64,000 nucleotides of DNA from positions 1,283,001 to 1,347,000 of the forward strand of contig NZ_CP116341.1 of assembly GCF_033304595.1 (NCBI RefSeq), given 5' to 3'. The translations under genes and the position numbers were made by a program. Source of the stretch: Sporosarcina jeotgali (GTDB taxonomy: Bacteria > Bacillota > Bacilli > Bacillales_A > Planococcaceae). The notes under the pieces were generated by a model that had not been told where the DNA came from, did no database searches, and was given only the letters and a program-made list of their open reading frames with translations. Shown here piece by piece: positions 39,543-48,380 of the stretch. Position 1 is the first letter of the stretch. Every line of letters starts with the position of its first letter.

Positions 39543-41732
39543 GTGAGGAAAAATCAGCGTAAAGTCGATCAGGCTAAAGTACGCCAGCGCAAATTGACTT
39601 CCTTCAGAATGAACTTTTTATTCTTTTCTATATTTGTTTTGTTTTCATTGCTAATTTTTCGTTTAGGATATTTGCAAATTGTAAAAGGCGAAGAATATAA
39701 GCGTGAACTGGAGCGGACAGAAGAAATTGCAGTAAACACGAGTGTACCAAGGGGACGAATTTTTGACCGAAGCGGACATTTACTTGTAGATAACGAACCG
39801 CGTAATGCGATTACATATACGAAGACAACATCTACAACATCTGAAGAAATGTTGAAAACGGCAAAAAAACTTGCGAAGTTGATTGAAAAACCGACTAATC
39901 GAATCACTCTTGGAGATAAAAAAGATTATTGGATTCTTTTACATCCTAACGAAGCGATGGATAAAGTAACAAAAAAAGAGCTGCTGGCAATTCAAAAGGA
40001 CGAATCCATCACAAAAAAAGAAGCTCAGCGTAAAATCACGAAAATGACACGGGACCGCATAACAGACGAAGAATTGGAGTCTTTCACGGAAAATCAGTTA
40101 GAAGTTCTTGCGATTTATCGGGAAATGATGTCTGGTTATGCGTATACACCGCAAATTGTTAAAAGTGAAGACGTGACAGATACTGAATTTGCGACTGTTT
40201 CCGAACAGCTGAGTTCACTTCCGGGTGTCAATACAACGACAGACTGGGAACGTGTCAAAATGTCTGACAGTGCAATCCTGGGTACGACAACCAGTCCCCT
40301 TGAAGGAATCCCTAAATCGGATCTCGATTACTTCCTAGCACGCGGTTATTCACGTAATGACCGAGTAGGGAAGAGTTACATCGAACGGTATTACGAAGAT
40401 TTGCTAAAGGGTCAGAAGACTGTGGTAAAGAATATTAAAGACCGTACAGGCAGAGTAGTTGAGACAAAAACTGTACGGGAAGGCGAGCCTGGAAAAGATC
40501 TAATGCTGACATTAGATACGGAACTGCAATCTCATTTAGAAAAAATTGTCGAGGACAATTTGTTAAAAGCAAAACGGATGGGCGGTTCACAATTTTTAGA
40601 TCGTGCCTTCTTAGTAATGATGGATCCGAATACAGGTGAAGTGTTATCTATGGTAGGTAAAAGAATCGTAAAAGACAAAGAAACCGGTAAATTGTCTGTT
40701 CAGGATTACACATTCGGAGCATTCAGTACATCATACGAAGTAGGATCGACAGTGAAATTAGCAACGATGCTGACTGGTTACAAATACAATGCGCTGCGTT
40801 TAGGAGAAACAAAAATTGATGAACCTATTTATGTAGGTAAACAACGTAAAGCCTCACTTTTTAACCAGAACTCTCGTGTTGCGGTTAATGATATTGAAGC
40901 GTTAGGACGATCTTCCAACGTCTATATGTTTAAGATTGCAATGGAAATAGCTAATTACAATTATGTAAAAGGCGGAAGTTTGAAAATCGACTTTGATGCG
41001 TTCAACAAAATGCGAGACGGCTACGCATCATTCGGCCTAGGAGCTAAAACAGGGATCGATTTGCCTGGTGAAGTATCAGGTTCATCTCCTGAGCCAAACC
41101 GTAAAGAACCCGGTAAATTACTTGACTTAGCAATTGGCCAGTACGATACGTACACACCGCTTCAACTTGCACAGTATGTATCTACCGTAGCTAACGGAGG
41201 ATACAGAATTGCCCCGCGCGTATTGAAAGCTGTCTATGAACCTTCAAAGGACGGTAAAGAATTTGGGGCTCTTCTGAAGCAAAATGACCCATTGGTCTTA
41301 AATCGAATTGATAATAGTCCAGAAGAAATTGAACGGGTAAAAAAAGGAATGCACTATACGTACTACCAACCTCGCGGAACAGCTTATAACATCTTCCAAG
41401 GTGAAGATTTTGATGCGGCGGGGAAAACGGGTACTGCACAGGCGGGATATTATGAAGGTGATGATCGTTCGCTATGGGGCACTCAAACAGTTTCTGTAGC
41501 ACACGTAGGGTTTGCACCTTATGAAAACCCGGAGATTGCGTATTCTGTTATCGTTCCGCACGTATCTACGTATACAAATGGCTATGCTCACCCGAACAAT
41601 GATATCGCTCAAGCAGCTGTTAAAGAGTACTTTGCTCTTAAGAAAAAACGTGCTGGGTCTGAAATCTTTTCTACTGAAACACCTACTATTCAGCCGCCTA
41701 TAGATGAAAAGGCTGAAAAAGAGAAAAAATAA
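39543..41732 (+). CDS. pbpA: Class B penicillin-binding protein (PbpA-like transpeptidase)
   Basis: This membrane-anchored D,D-transpeptidase cross-links peptidoglycan. The 729-residue protein has an N-terminal transmembrane helix (FLFFSIFVLFSLLIFRLGYLQ-like), the PBP dimerisation domain starting at VPRGRIFDRSG, and a transpeptidase domain with SxxK in GSTVK (about 402), SSN (about 457) and KTGTA (about 629). GGAGGAGGAAAAC sets GTG 39543; the frame is open from 39516. Position matches B. subtilis pbpA. Confidence 0.94.
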   Translation: MRKNQRKVDQAKVRQRKLTSFRMNFLFFSIFVLFSLLIFRLGYLQIVKGEEYKRELERTEEIAVNTSVPRGRIFDRSGHLLVDNEPRNAITYTKTTSTTSEEMLKTAKKLAKLIEKPTNRITLGDKKDYWILLHPNEAMDKVTKKELLAIQKDESITKKEAQRKITKMTRDRITDEELESFTENQLEVLAIYREMMSGYAYTPQIVKSEDVTDTEFATVSEQLSSLPGVNTTTDWERVKMSDSAILGTTTSPLEGIPKSDLDYFLARGYSRNDRVGKSYIERYYEDLLKGQKTVVKNIKDRTGRVVETKTVREGEPGKDLMLTLDTELQSHLEKIVEDNLLKAKRMGGSQFLDRAFLVMMDPNTGEVLSMVGKRIVKDKETGKLSVQDYTFGAFSTSYEVGSTVKLATMLTGYKYNALRLGETKIDEPIYVGKQRKASLFNQNSRVAVNDIEALGRSSNVYMFKIAMEIANYNYVKGGSLKIDFDAFNKMRDGYASFGLGAKTGIDLPGEVSGSSPEPNRKEPGKLLDLAIGQYDTYTPLQLAQYVSTVANGGYRIAPRVLKAVYEPSKDGKEFGALLKQNDPLVLNRIDNSPEEIERVKKGMHYTYYQPRGTAYNIFQGEDFDAAGKTGTAQAGYYEGDDRSLWGTQTVSVAHVGFAPYENPEIAYSVIVPHVSTYTNGYAHPNNDIAQAAVKEYFALKKKRAGSEIFSTETPTIQPPIDEKAEKEKK

Positions 41733-41733
41733 T

Positions 41734-41771
41734 AAAAAGCCAAGCTCAGCGAAATTGAGCTTGGCTTTTTA
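41734..41771. terminator. Bidirectional terminator between pbpA and yqzC
   Basis: AAAAAGCCAAGCTCA pairs with TGAGCTTGGCTTTTT around a 7-nt loop between convergent genes. Confidence 0.92.
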
Positions 41772-42245
41772 TTATTGCTTAACAGTGGTCAGTTCTTTTG
41801 CAAGTGCTGCAAAATTCATGGAAGAGTCAACCTCGTGCTGTCCGATTTGCATTTTCCCGGACAGTTCTTGTTTTGTTAAATAAGCTTCAAATTCGGATGC
41901 ACTTTTGATAATCCCCGACTTTTCAAGAGTATCGGAAGCATCTCTGGAAGTATCTCCAGGTGAAAGAGTGAGAATCGTCTTGATCACTGGATCTTGTTTT
42001 TCGGATTCGGGTTTCTCTGCAGCAGCTCCGTCAGTTTTTCCGGATTCGTTTTTTTGTTCGGAAGATTGTTGTGCATCTGCTAAAGCCATTTTCACTTCAG
42101 CTAATTGTTGTTTTAGCTCTGAAATTTCCGTGTCTTTACTTGCATTTGCTTTGTCTTCAGATGAAAAAGGATGTTGAGTGAAATACAAAACAGCTCCTGC
42201 TGTTAGAAAAGCAATCCCGAAAATTTGTAAAAGACGGCGTATCAT
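41772..42245 (-). CDS. yqzC: YqzC-like membrane-anchored protein with MltG-like fragment
   Basis: The 157-residue product has an N-terminal transmembrane segment (LLQIFGIAFLTAGAVLYF), a low-complexity Ser/Glu/Lys linker, and a C-terminal domain (LSPGDTSRDASDTLEKSGIIKSA...IGQHEVDSSM) resembling the LysM-like substrate-binding part of MltG/YceG. The MltG catalytic domain is absent. The function is unknown; envelope work is inferred. It overlaps the upstream yqzD by 4 bp. Confidence 0.75.
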   Translation of the reverse strand: MIRRLLQIFGIAFLTAGAVLYFTQHPFSSEDKANASKDTEISELKQQLAEVKMALADAQQSSEQKNESGKTDGAAAEKPESEKQDPVIKTILTLSPGDTSRDASDTLEKSGIIKSASEFEAYLTKQELSGKMQIGQHEVDSSMNFAALAKELTTVKQ

Positions 42246-42601
42246 ATGTGCACACCTTTCGAGCGCAGCACAGAACGGACCTGATCCATTTCAAGTGATG
42301 ACCGTTTAGAAATTTCTTCAATTGAATAACCTTGACTGTGAAGCGCCGCAATTTGGCTGACGATAATTGAATGAACTGGTTTTTCAGTTCTTGCGCTACG
42401 AACGGATTGTGTAATCGGCACTGGATCCACCATCAGTTCTTCCTCAAGAGCCTTTAATCGTTTTTTCAGATTATTGGTTTCTTGATGTAAACTGATCGAA
42501 ATTTTTTCGATTTCGTCAGTGCTTTTTTGTTTGGTTCCAACAAATATCGAAATGATTAATGCTGCAACCCCGATAATCATAAGAGTAATAGGCAGTGGCA
42601 A
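42242..42601 (-). CDS. yqzD: YqzD-like membrane protein with coiled coil and HTH-like end
   Basis: The 119-residue product has one N-terminal transmembrane helix, a coiled coil (STDEIEKISISLHQETNNLK...ALEEEL) and a C-terminal helix-turn-helix-like stretch (SQGYSIEEISKRSSLEMDQVRSVL). It starts with TTG at 42601 behind GGAGGGGG (complement). The yqzC-yqzD order is as in B. subtilis, where the two follow pst. The function is unknown. Confidence 0.7.
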   Translation of the reverse strand: MPLPITLMIIGVAALIISIFVGTKQKSTDEIEKISISLHQETNNLKKRLKALEEELMVDPVPITQSVRSARTEKPVHSIIVSQIAALHSQGYSIEEISKRSSLEMDQVRSVLRSKGVHI

Positions 42602-42678
42602 AATTGCCCCCTCCTTAGTTAGTAAGTTTACTTAATCGTACCATATCAAAAACCAATTAGGGAATTTAGATTTACTGC

Positions 42679-42706
42679 TAGACAATCATTGAATTTATGA
42701 TACAAT
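42679..42706 (+). promoter_or_regulatory. Sigma-A promoter of rpmG
   Basis: TAGACA (42679-42684) and TACAAT (42701-42706) are 16 bp apart, with TG at 42698-42699 giving an extended -10. Confidence 0.65.
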
Positions 42707-42770
42707 AGAACAGTCGTATAAATCATGCTCATAAATACTCTACTATCGCTGATGAGTGGGAGGGACAACA

Positions 42771-42920
42771 ATGCGCGTAAATATTACACTTGCTTGCACA
42801 GAATGTGGTGAGCGTAACTATATCACAAAGAAAAACAAGCGTAACAATCCAGAACGTCTTGAAATGAAAAAATATTGCTCACGTGAAATGAAGCAAACGC
42901 TTCACCGTGAAACGAAATAA
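42771..42920 (+). CDS. rpmG: 50S ribosomal protein L33
   Basis: L33 is a small protein of the 50S subunit. The 49-residue product ([19 protein letters not shown]..., ending TLHRETK) is full length. It keeps the first zinc pair CTEC (9-12) and Cys36, but the fourth position of the zinc ribbon is not Cys (CSRE), a partly degenerate form also seen in B. subtilis RpmGA. GGGAGGGAC precedes the ATG. It is terminated before yqgN. Confidence 0.97.
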   Translation: MRVNITLACTECGERNYITKKNKRNNPERLEMKKYCSREMKQTLHRETK

Positions 42921-42929
42921 TTGCTCATG

Positions 42930-42958
42930 CCAAAACCTTTCATGGTTTTGGTTTTTTC
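42930..42958 (+). terminator. Intrinsic terminator after rpmG
   Basis: CCAAAACC pairs with GGTTTTGG around TTTCAT, followed by six T. Confidence 0.88.
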
Positions 42959-42982
42959 TTTGAAAAGAAGGGAAGAGAGTAT

Positions 42983-43555
42983 ATGATGAAAAGTTTACAT
43001 AGAAAAAGTTGTTTATTGAAATTGAAAAATTTGTCTGCGGACGAATATTTAGAAAAGTCGGATCGGATACGCTTGCGTTTTCTTGAAACTAAAGAATTCA
43101 AGGAAGCTAAGACGATAGCTATCACTATGTCGCGTTCGACAGAAGTTGAAACAAGAAGGATAATAGAAGCATGCTGGGCAATAGGAAAAAATGTAGTCGT
43201 CCCGAAATGCTACCCTGAAGAAAAAACAATGGATTTCAGACGAATTACTTCTTTTAACCAACTGGAGACTGTCTATTTGGACATAGAAGAACCTAATCCA
43301 TTATTGACGGCGTCAGCAGAGAATACAGAAATCGATTTAGTTGTAGTACCCGGGGTAGTGTTCTCATTAGAGGGGTATCGCATAGGCTATGGAGGCGGAT
43401 ATTACGATCGTTATCTGGAAAGCTTTTCTGGAGCGACTCTTTCCGTTGCTTTTGAATTACAGCTGGTTGACCACGTGCCAAAAGAAAGTCATGACTTGCC
43501 AGTAGGGAAAATAATTACAGAAGAGCGTGAAATTAAATGCAGCACTCAGGATTAA
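42983..43555 (+). CDS. yqgN: 5-formyltetrahydrofolate cyclo-ligase
   Basis: This enzyme converts 5-formyl-THF to 5,10-methenyl-THF using ATP. The 190-residue product has the family C-terminal motif GYRIGYGGGYYDRYL (about 131-145) and VVVPGVVFSLEGYR. AAGGGAAGAG precedes ATG 42983. It overlaps yqgQ by 19 bp, indicating translational coupling. The one-carbon link to the gcv operon downstream is functional, not operonic. Confidence 0.93.
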   Translation: MMKSLHRKSCLLKLKNLSADEYLEKSDRIRLRFLETKEFKEAKTIAITMSRSTEVETRRIIEACWAIGKNVVVPKCYPEEKTMDFRRITSFNQLETVYLDIEEPNPLLTASAENTEIDLVVVPGVVFSLEGYRIGYGGGYYDRYLESFSGATLSVAFELQLVDHVPKESHDLPVGKIITEEREIKCSTQD

Positions 43556-43758
43556 AAGAGTATTGGGATGTCATAAGACTGATGAAGCGTTTCGGTGCAT
43601 ATATCTATACTGGTGACAGAAGAGCAGATATACTGTTAATGCAGTCTGAACTGAAGGATTTACATAATGACGGACTTATTATGAAAGAAGACTATATCAG
43701 TGCATCATTACTCATACGGAATGAGTTGTCAAAATTCGAAGAAACTACTGAAAAGTAG
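43537..43758 (+). CDS. yqgQ: YqgQ family protein (DUF910)
   Basis: This small cytoplasmic helical-bundle protein is 73 residues long and of unknown function. The core VIRLMKRFGAYIYTGDRRADILLMQSEL-type sequence is diagnostic for YqgQ. It starts inside the end of yqgN. In B. subtilis it is followed by yqgR/glcK, which is absent here, so ltaS comes next. Confidence 0.88.
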   Translation: MQHSGLKEYWDVIRLMKRFGAYIYTGDRRADILLMQSELKDLHNDGLIMKEDYISASLLIRNELSKFEETTEK

Positions 43759-43788
43759 ACAATCCACTCCGATGAATTTGTGTTGTAG

Positions 43789-43815
43789 TGAAACTTTTTT
43801 GTGTCTTGAAACGTT
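43789..43815 (+). promoter_or_regulatory. Candidate ECF-sigma promoter of the LTA synthase gene
   Basis: TGAAAC (43789-43794) and CGTT (43812-43815) are separated by 17 bp, close to the sigma-M/sigma-W pattern (TGAAAC-N16/17-CGTC/A). A second TGAAAC at 43807 makes a direct repeat. No good sigma-A promoter is visible in the 100-bp gap. Confidence 0.4.
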
Positions 43816-43861
43816 ATTATAAGTTAGAGGTACTTTTTCGTTTTAGAAAGGAAGAGATAAA

Positions 43862-45763
43862 ATGAGCAGATTTAACTGGCCGAAACATTCGGTACTGGTG
43901 ATTGCAGTTCTTGCAACCTGGCTAACGACATACTTCGGCTATCTGACAAGTTTTAATATGAGTATCGACAATATGGTTCAACAATTGATTCTCTTTATAA
44001 ACCCGCTTAGTTTCTTACTGTTAGTTTATGGAGCAGCGCTGTTCATTAAGACATCGAAGCGCCGGAATGCATATTTGATCACAATCAGTGCTATAACATC
44101 TATCATTATGTTTGCAAACGCGGTATTTTATCGTTTCTTCAGTGATTTCATTACGATTCCATTGCTCTTCCAAACTAATAACTTTGGAGACTTGTCTTCA
44201 TCGGTCATGGCGAATATTCACGGCACCGATATTTTCTTCTTCACAGATGTAATTATTGTGGCACTTGCTGTGAAATTTATCCCCCAGCCAACGGAGACGG
44301 TACGACAGTTTAAAATGGGGCGTCGTATTTATTTCATCGCAACAGCAGCATTGTTCATGGTGAACTTAGGTCTTGCTGAAGCGGAACGCCCGCAACTATT
44401 GACGCGCAGTTTCGATCGTGAATTACTTGTAAAAAATATCGGAACGTACAATTACCATATCTACGACCTGATTATCCAGTCAAAATCACATGCGCAGCGT
44501 GTCCTAGCTGACGGCAGTGAACTTTCAGAGGTTGAAAACTATGTACATGCGAATCACAAGGAACCGAGTGTAGATATGTTCGAAGATGCGAAAGGCCGTA
44601 ACATTATTACGATTTCACTTGAGTCGCTTCAAAGCTTTGTTATTAATCAGGAAATGGATGGTCACGTAATTACTCCATTCCTTAACGAATTGACAAAAGA
44701 TAAAGACACATTCTACTTTGATAATTTCTATCATCAGACTGGACTGGGCAAAACGTCAGATGCTGAATTCATTGTAGAGAACTCCATTTATCCCCGTAAC
44801 GGAAGTGCGGTTTTCTTCACACACAGCGGGAATACGTTCGATTCAATGTCAGAGAAATTAGCTGACAACGGTTATTTCACGAACGTTATGCATGCGAATA
44901 ACCGAAGTTTCTGGAACCGTGATATCATGTATAAAGCACTCGGTATCGAAAAGTTCTACGATGTTGAAAGCTATAACATTGGAGAAGGCCAGGCTGTAAA
45001 CTGGGGAATGAAAGACATTCCGTATTTTGAACAATCTGTCCAGATGATGAAAGATATGCCGCAGCCTTTCTCTTCTCGCATGCTGACTTTAACAAATCAC
45101 CATCCATTTGACTTAGATGATGAGGATATGCTGATTCCTCCATATACTTCAAATTCAAAAACGTTGAATAAATACTTTCAAACATCTCGCTACTTGGATG
45201 AATCGATCAAAGTATTTTTCGATGAGTTAAAAGAGAACGGTCTATACGATAATTCCATCATTGTGATGTATGGAGACCATTACGGTATTTCTGAAAATCA
45301 CAATAAAGCGATGGGGATGTATTTAGACAAAGAAATCACACCGTTTGATAATGCTGAGCTTCAAAAAGTACCGTTCTTCATTCACATTCCTGGCAATGGC
45401 AAAGGGAAAGTGATGCATGAACTTGCTGGCCAAATGGATATTCGTCCAACTGTGCTAAACTTGGCTGGTATTGATGCGAAAGACGACTTACAGTTTGGTT
45501 CTGACTTGTTCTCGAAAGAGCATGAAGACTTTGTCATCTTTAGAGATGGCAGATTTGTAACGGACAAATACGTGTATGCACACGAGGTTTGTTATGATGC
45601 TGAAACTGGTGAACCGACAGATGGAGAGCTCTGTGCGCCATATGTCGAGCGGGCAACTAAAGAACTTGAGTTCTCTGATACCATTATCAATGGTGACTTG
45701 CTGCGCTTTAAAGACGGGCAGGGAGATCAGCAGCCTCAAACAGAAATTAAAGGCAAGGAATAA
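43862..45763 (+). CDS. ltaS: Lipoteichoic acid synthase (LtaS/YqgS family)
   Basis: LtaS polymerises glycerol-phosphate from phosphatidylglycerol on the outer membrane face. The 633-residue protein has five N-terminal transmembrane helices (about 10-185) and a large extracytoplasmic sulfatase-like domain. Catalytic features are ISLESLQSF (metal Glu), the nucleophile Thr in GKTSDAE, and YGDHYG. AAAGGAAGAG precedes the ATG. Position equals B. subtilis yqgS, one of four LtaS paralogues; whether this is the main synthase cannot be told here. Confidence 0.94.
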   Translation: MSRFNWPKHSVLVIAVLATWLTTYFGYLTSFNMSIDNMVQQLILFINPLSFLLLVYGAALFIKTSKRRNAYLITISAITSIIMFANAVFYRFFSDFITIPLLFQTNNFGDLSSSVMANIHGTDIFFFTDVIIVALAVKFIPQPTETVRQFKMGRRIYFIATAALFMVNLGLAEAERPQLLTRSFDRELLVKNIGTYNYHIYDLIIQSKSHAQRVLADGSELSEVENYVHANHKEPSVDMFEDAKGRNIITISLESLQSFVINQEMDGHVITPFLNELTKDKDTFYFDNFYHQTGLGKTSDAEFIVENSIYPRNGSAVFFTHSGNTFDSMSEKLADNGYFTNVMHANNRSFWNRDIMYKALGIEKFYDVESYNIGEGQAVNWGMKDIPYFEQSVQMMKDMPQPFSSRMLTLTNHHPFDLDDEDMLIPPYTSNSKTLNKYFQTSRYLDESIKVFFDELKENGLYDNSIIVMYGDHYGISENHNKAMGMYLDKEITPFDNAELQKVPFFIHIPGNGKGKVMHELAGQMDIRPTVLNLAGIDAKDDLQFGSDLFSKEHEDFVIFRDGRFVTDKYVYAHEVCYDAETGEPTDGELCAPYVERATKELEFSDTIINGDLLRFKDGQGDQQPQTEIKGKE

Positions 45764-45766
45764 CAG

Positions 45767-45803
45767 AAACCCGATTGTGGAATGTACACAATCGGGTTTT
45801 TAC
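45767..45803 (+). terminator. Intrinsic terminator after ltaS
   Basis: AAACCCGATTGTG pairs with CACAATCGGGTTT around a 7-nt loop, followed by TTTT. Confidence 0.9.
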
Positions 45804-45818
45804 TTATTAAATCTGGAA

Positions 45819-45860
45819 ACAAAAAACGCCTTTTGCAATTAAGCAAAAGACGTTTTTTGT
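45819..45860. terminator. Terminator for yqgW (minus strand)
   Basis: An 18-bp stem with one mismatch (ACAAAAAACG-CCTTTTGC and its complement) has a 6-nt loop. It lies immediately downstream of yqgW on the complement strand. Confidence 0.8.
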
Positions 45861-45866
45861 TTGTGA

Positions 45867-46046
45867 TTAATGCAGGGATGGTGGATAGCCTTGAAATACA
45901 ATTGTAGCAATTGTAAAGCCACCAAAAATTACGGCTGCCAATAGGTTGAAGACAATACTGAGCAAGTTACGCTCTTTGAATCCTTGCACGGTACCAACTA
46001 CAGCTAAAATTGCAATAAGACCAAAAATAACCATTAAAAGATTCAT
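45867..46046 (-). CDS. yqgW: DUF2759 small membrane protein (YqgW-like)
   Basis: The 59-residue product has two hydrophobic helices (LLMVIFGLIAILAVVGTV and IVFNLLAAVIFGGFTIATIVF) separated by a basic turn GFKERN, the DUF2759 pattern. The function is unknown. The frame is open to 46067, but ATG 46046 fits the AAAGGAG site upstream best. Confidence 0.75.
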   Translation of the reverse strand: MNLLMVIFGLIAILAVVGTVQGFKERNLLSIVFNLLAAVIFGGFTIATIVFQGYPPSLH

Positions 46047-46207
46047 AAATGATGACACTCCTTTCAAAAAAGAACAGATGAATGCCTAGTTAGCAATACT
46101 CACCTTCTATTGTACTGTTTCAATTCATGTTTGTCGAGCTGTAATCGTGACGATTGTTTGAAATCTTAGTAAAGATTCCGTACTATGAAGAAGAGGAGGC
46201 GATTCCC

Positions 46208-46843
46208 ATGAAAATTAAAACATTACCGCTCGGTCCTATACAAGCGAATTGTTATCTGATTAGTGATAACGACGGTAATTGCCTAATAATCGATCCAGGA
46301 GAACAGCCCGAAAAGATTGTAGAAGCTGTTGAAGCGGCTAATTTGAAGCCGCTGGCAATTTTACTGACACACGCGCACTTTGACCATATCGGAGCGCTTG
46401 AACCGATTCGTAACCGTTATGACATACCGGTTTACATCCACAAAGATGAAAATCTATGGCTGCGCAATCCTGAGTTAAATGGTTCTGCGAAATACCCGAT
46501 GCTCCCGCCTGTCGTTTGCGCGCTCGCTGATAAAACCATAGAACGCGAAGGTACGATGCAAGTTGGTCCTTTTGAATTTGAAGTCCTTCACACGCCAGGA
46601 CACTCACCAGGAAGCGTAAGTTACGTATTCCATGAAAACCGGTTTGTCATTGTTGGAGATACCTTGTTCCGTCAAGGTGTGGGCCGTACAGACCTTCCAG
46701 GAGGCAACACGCATCAATTACTAACAGCAATCGAACAAAAGCTGCTTTCTCTGGATGAAGACTATAAAGTCTATCCTGGTCACGGACCTAAAACAACACC
46801 TAAGGATGAAATGGACTCAAATCCATTTTTAAATGGATTTTAA
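46208..46843 (+). CDS. yqgX: Metallo-beta-lactamase-fold hydrolase YqgX (glyoxalase II-like)
   Basis: This cytoplasmic hydrolase is of the glyoxalase II group; the substrate in Bacillales is unsettled. The 211-residue protein has the metal motif THAHFDHIG (HxHxDH, about 57-65), HTPGHSPGSV, GDTLF and HGPKTT. GAGGAGG at 46193-46199 selects ATG 46208, although the frame is open from 46154. It has the same length as B. subtilis YqgX. Confidence 0.92.
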   Translation: MKIKTLPLGPIQANCYLISDNDGNCLIIDPGEQPEKIVEAVEAANLKPLAILLTHAHFDHIGALEPIRNRYDIPVYIHKDENLWLRNPELNGSAKYPMLPPVVCALADKTIEREGTMQVGPFEFEVLHTPGHSPGSVSYVFHENRFVIVGDTLFRQGVGRTDLPGGNTHQLLTAIEQKLLSLDEDYKVYPGHGPKTTPKDEMDSNPFLNGF

Positions 46844-46872
46844 AAAAACAGCCGAGAATCGGCTGTTTTTAC
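46844..46872. terminator. Bidirectional terminator between yqgX and yqgY
   Basis: AAAAACAGCCGA pairs with TCGGCTGTTTTT around GAA between convergent genes. Confidence 0.9.
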
Positions 46873-46874
46873 TT

Positions 46875-47117
46875 TTAGTGTCCTGCCCCAGGTACATGAA
46901 TGAATGTTGCATAGTACGTGAACCCAACTGTAAATAACATTAAGTACGCGCCAAACATGTACAAGTACATTCTTTCAGTAAGTTTCATGTAGCCAAGCAG
47001 CATGAAGAAAATAGTACTAGCGACAAATAAAAGTGCGACTTGGTCCATATGACCAACAAAAAACATAACTGCGAAAATTCCTGTCCAGAAACCACACAGC
47101 TTGAACATATTATCCAT
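46875..47117 (-). CDS. yqgY: DUF2626 membrane protein YqgY
   Basis: The 80-residue product has three hydrophobic helices and the conserved DUF2626 start MDNMFKLCGFWTGIFAVMFF and end THIHVPGAGH-like. The function is unknown. GGAGGGACG on the complement strand precedes ATG 47117. It is divergent from the comG operon. Confidence 0.85.
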   Translation of the reverse strand: MDNMFKLCGFWTGIFAVMFFVGHMDQVALLFVASTIFFMLLGYMKLTERMYLYMFGAYLMLFTVGFTYYATFIHVPGAGH

Positions 47118-47303
47118 AAGTGCGTCCCTCCTTACAACAATACAATAAACTCCTCTCTATTATATAGGATAGTGCTGACAAAAGTAAACTCAAAGTAAAA
47201 GACTCGATGTGACAGATCAGTGATAATTGGCGGGGATTCATTGTGTTGAATTTAAATTTACATACTGCTAGGGGTATCCAAAATGCTACTTTCACACAAA
47301 GCA

Positions 47304-47332
47304 TTCCATTTTTACGAAAGGAAGATTATACT
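47304..47332 (+). promoter_or_regulatory. Candidate weak comG promoter
   Basis: TATACT (47327-47332) has a poor -35 (TTCCAT, 47304-47309) at 17 bp. An AAAATGCTACTTT sequence at 47280-47292 resembles one ComK half-box (AAAA-N5-TTTT, one mismatch), which would suit an activator-dependent promoter. The second half-box is not convincing. Confidence 0.25.
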
Positions 47333-47378
47333 AGGGACAAGACATAAAGCGGTCTTATGTTTAGAGAGAGGGTGTGCA

Positions 47379-48380
47379 TTGGAGACTCAAGAAAATGTAA
47401 TTGAACTAAAATGTTTTCAACTATTGCAGAAAGCGATAGACGTGGATGCAACAGATATTCATCTTGTCCCAACAGAAGATGGCTATGGACTATTTCACAA
47501 AAAAAGTACAAAGCTGGAACGGATCGGCAAACTCCCCCCACAGTTGGCGACCCGAATGATTTCATTTTATAAATTCTTATCTTCCCTCGATATCAGCGAC
47601 CGCCGAAAACCTCAAAGCGGTTCTTTCCACAAACAATTCAGCAATAAAAATTATTCATTTCGTATTTCGACCATTCCTTCCATTCATCTTTATGAGAGTG
47701 CGGTAATCCGTATTCAGCAACATGATCGAATTGTGTCACTTGATCAGTTGTGTCTGGAATCCTCCTGGGCAGACATGTTGAAGCACTCCATTACTCAGCA
47801 GCAAGGACTCTTCATGATCACGGGTCCAACCGGATCAGGGAAAACCACAACAATCTATTCGTTGACTGCACACTGCGTCAATGAGCTGAACCGCCACGTG
47901 ATTACATTAGAAGATCCTGTTGAAAATCCGCACAGTCATTTATTGCAAATTCAAGTGAATGAACGGGCAGGCATGTCATATGCAGCTGGACTTAAAGCGA
48001 TATTACGCCATTCTCCCGATGTCATTATGATAGGGGAAATTCGCGATGCGGAAACAGCTAAAATTGCTGTCCAGGCATCTTTGACAGGACATCTGGTGCT
48101 GACGACGGTTCACGCTAAAGATCCGCTGGGCTGCTTTTACAGGATGATGGATTTCGGGATTTCCGCAGAAGAACTGAGACAAACAGCCGTTTGTATATCA
48201 GCACAGCGCCTCATTCGTAAATCGGATGGAGAGCTGGCAGCTGTTTTTGAAATTTTTCAAGACGAAGAATTAGAACGGCTTAAGAACACTCTTAATACGA
48301 ACGAACCGATCTTCCTTTCTGAAGAAGGGAGAGTGGAGACACTTGCAAGAAAGTACAGTAACTCCAATTACTCTCCGTAA
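47379..48380 (+). CDS. comGA: Competence pseudopilus ATPase ComGA
   Basis: ComGA is the secretion-type ATPase that drives assembly of the transformation pilus. The 333-residue protein has the GspE/PilT core: Walker A GPTGSGKTTTIYSL (about 146-159), the Asp box LEDPVE, and Walker B DVIMIGEIRDAETA. The frame is open from 47283, but GAGGGTG at 47367-47373 and the start METQENVIE support TTG 47379. It overlaps comGB by 38 bp. Confidence 0.94.
   Translation: METQENVIELKCFQLLQKAIDVDATDIHLVPTEDGYGLFHKKSTKLERIGKLPPQLATRMISFYKFLSSLDISDRRKPQSGSFHKQFSNKNYSFRISTIPSIHLYESAVIRIQQHDRIVSLDQLCLESSWADMLKHSITQQQGLFMITGPTGSGKTTTIYSLTAHCVNELNRHVITLEDPVENPHSHLLQIQVNERAGMSYAAGLKAILRHSPDVIMIGEIRDAETAKIAVQASLTGHLVLTTVHAKDPLGCFYRMMDFGISAEELRQTAVCISAQRLIRKSDGELAAVFEIFQDEELERLKNTLNTNEPIFLSEEGRVETLARKYSNSNYSP

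Noticed and set aside
47280..47316. A full ComK binding site before comGA
   Set aside because: Only one half-box (AAAATGCTACTTT) is convincing; no second AAAA-N5-TTTT lies at 8, 18 or 31 bp, so a complete K-box is not supported.
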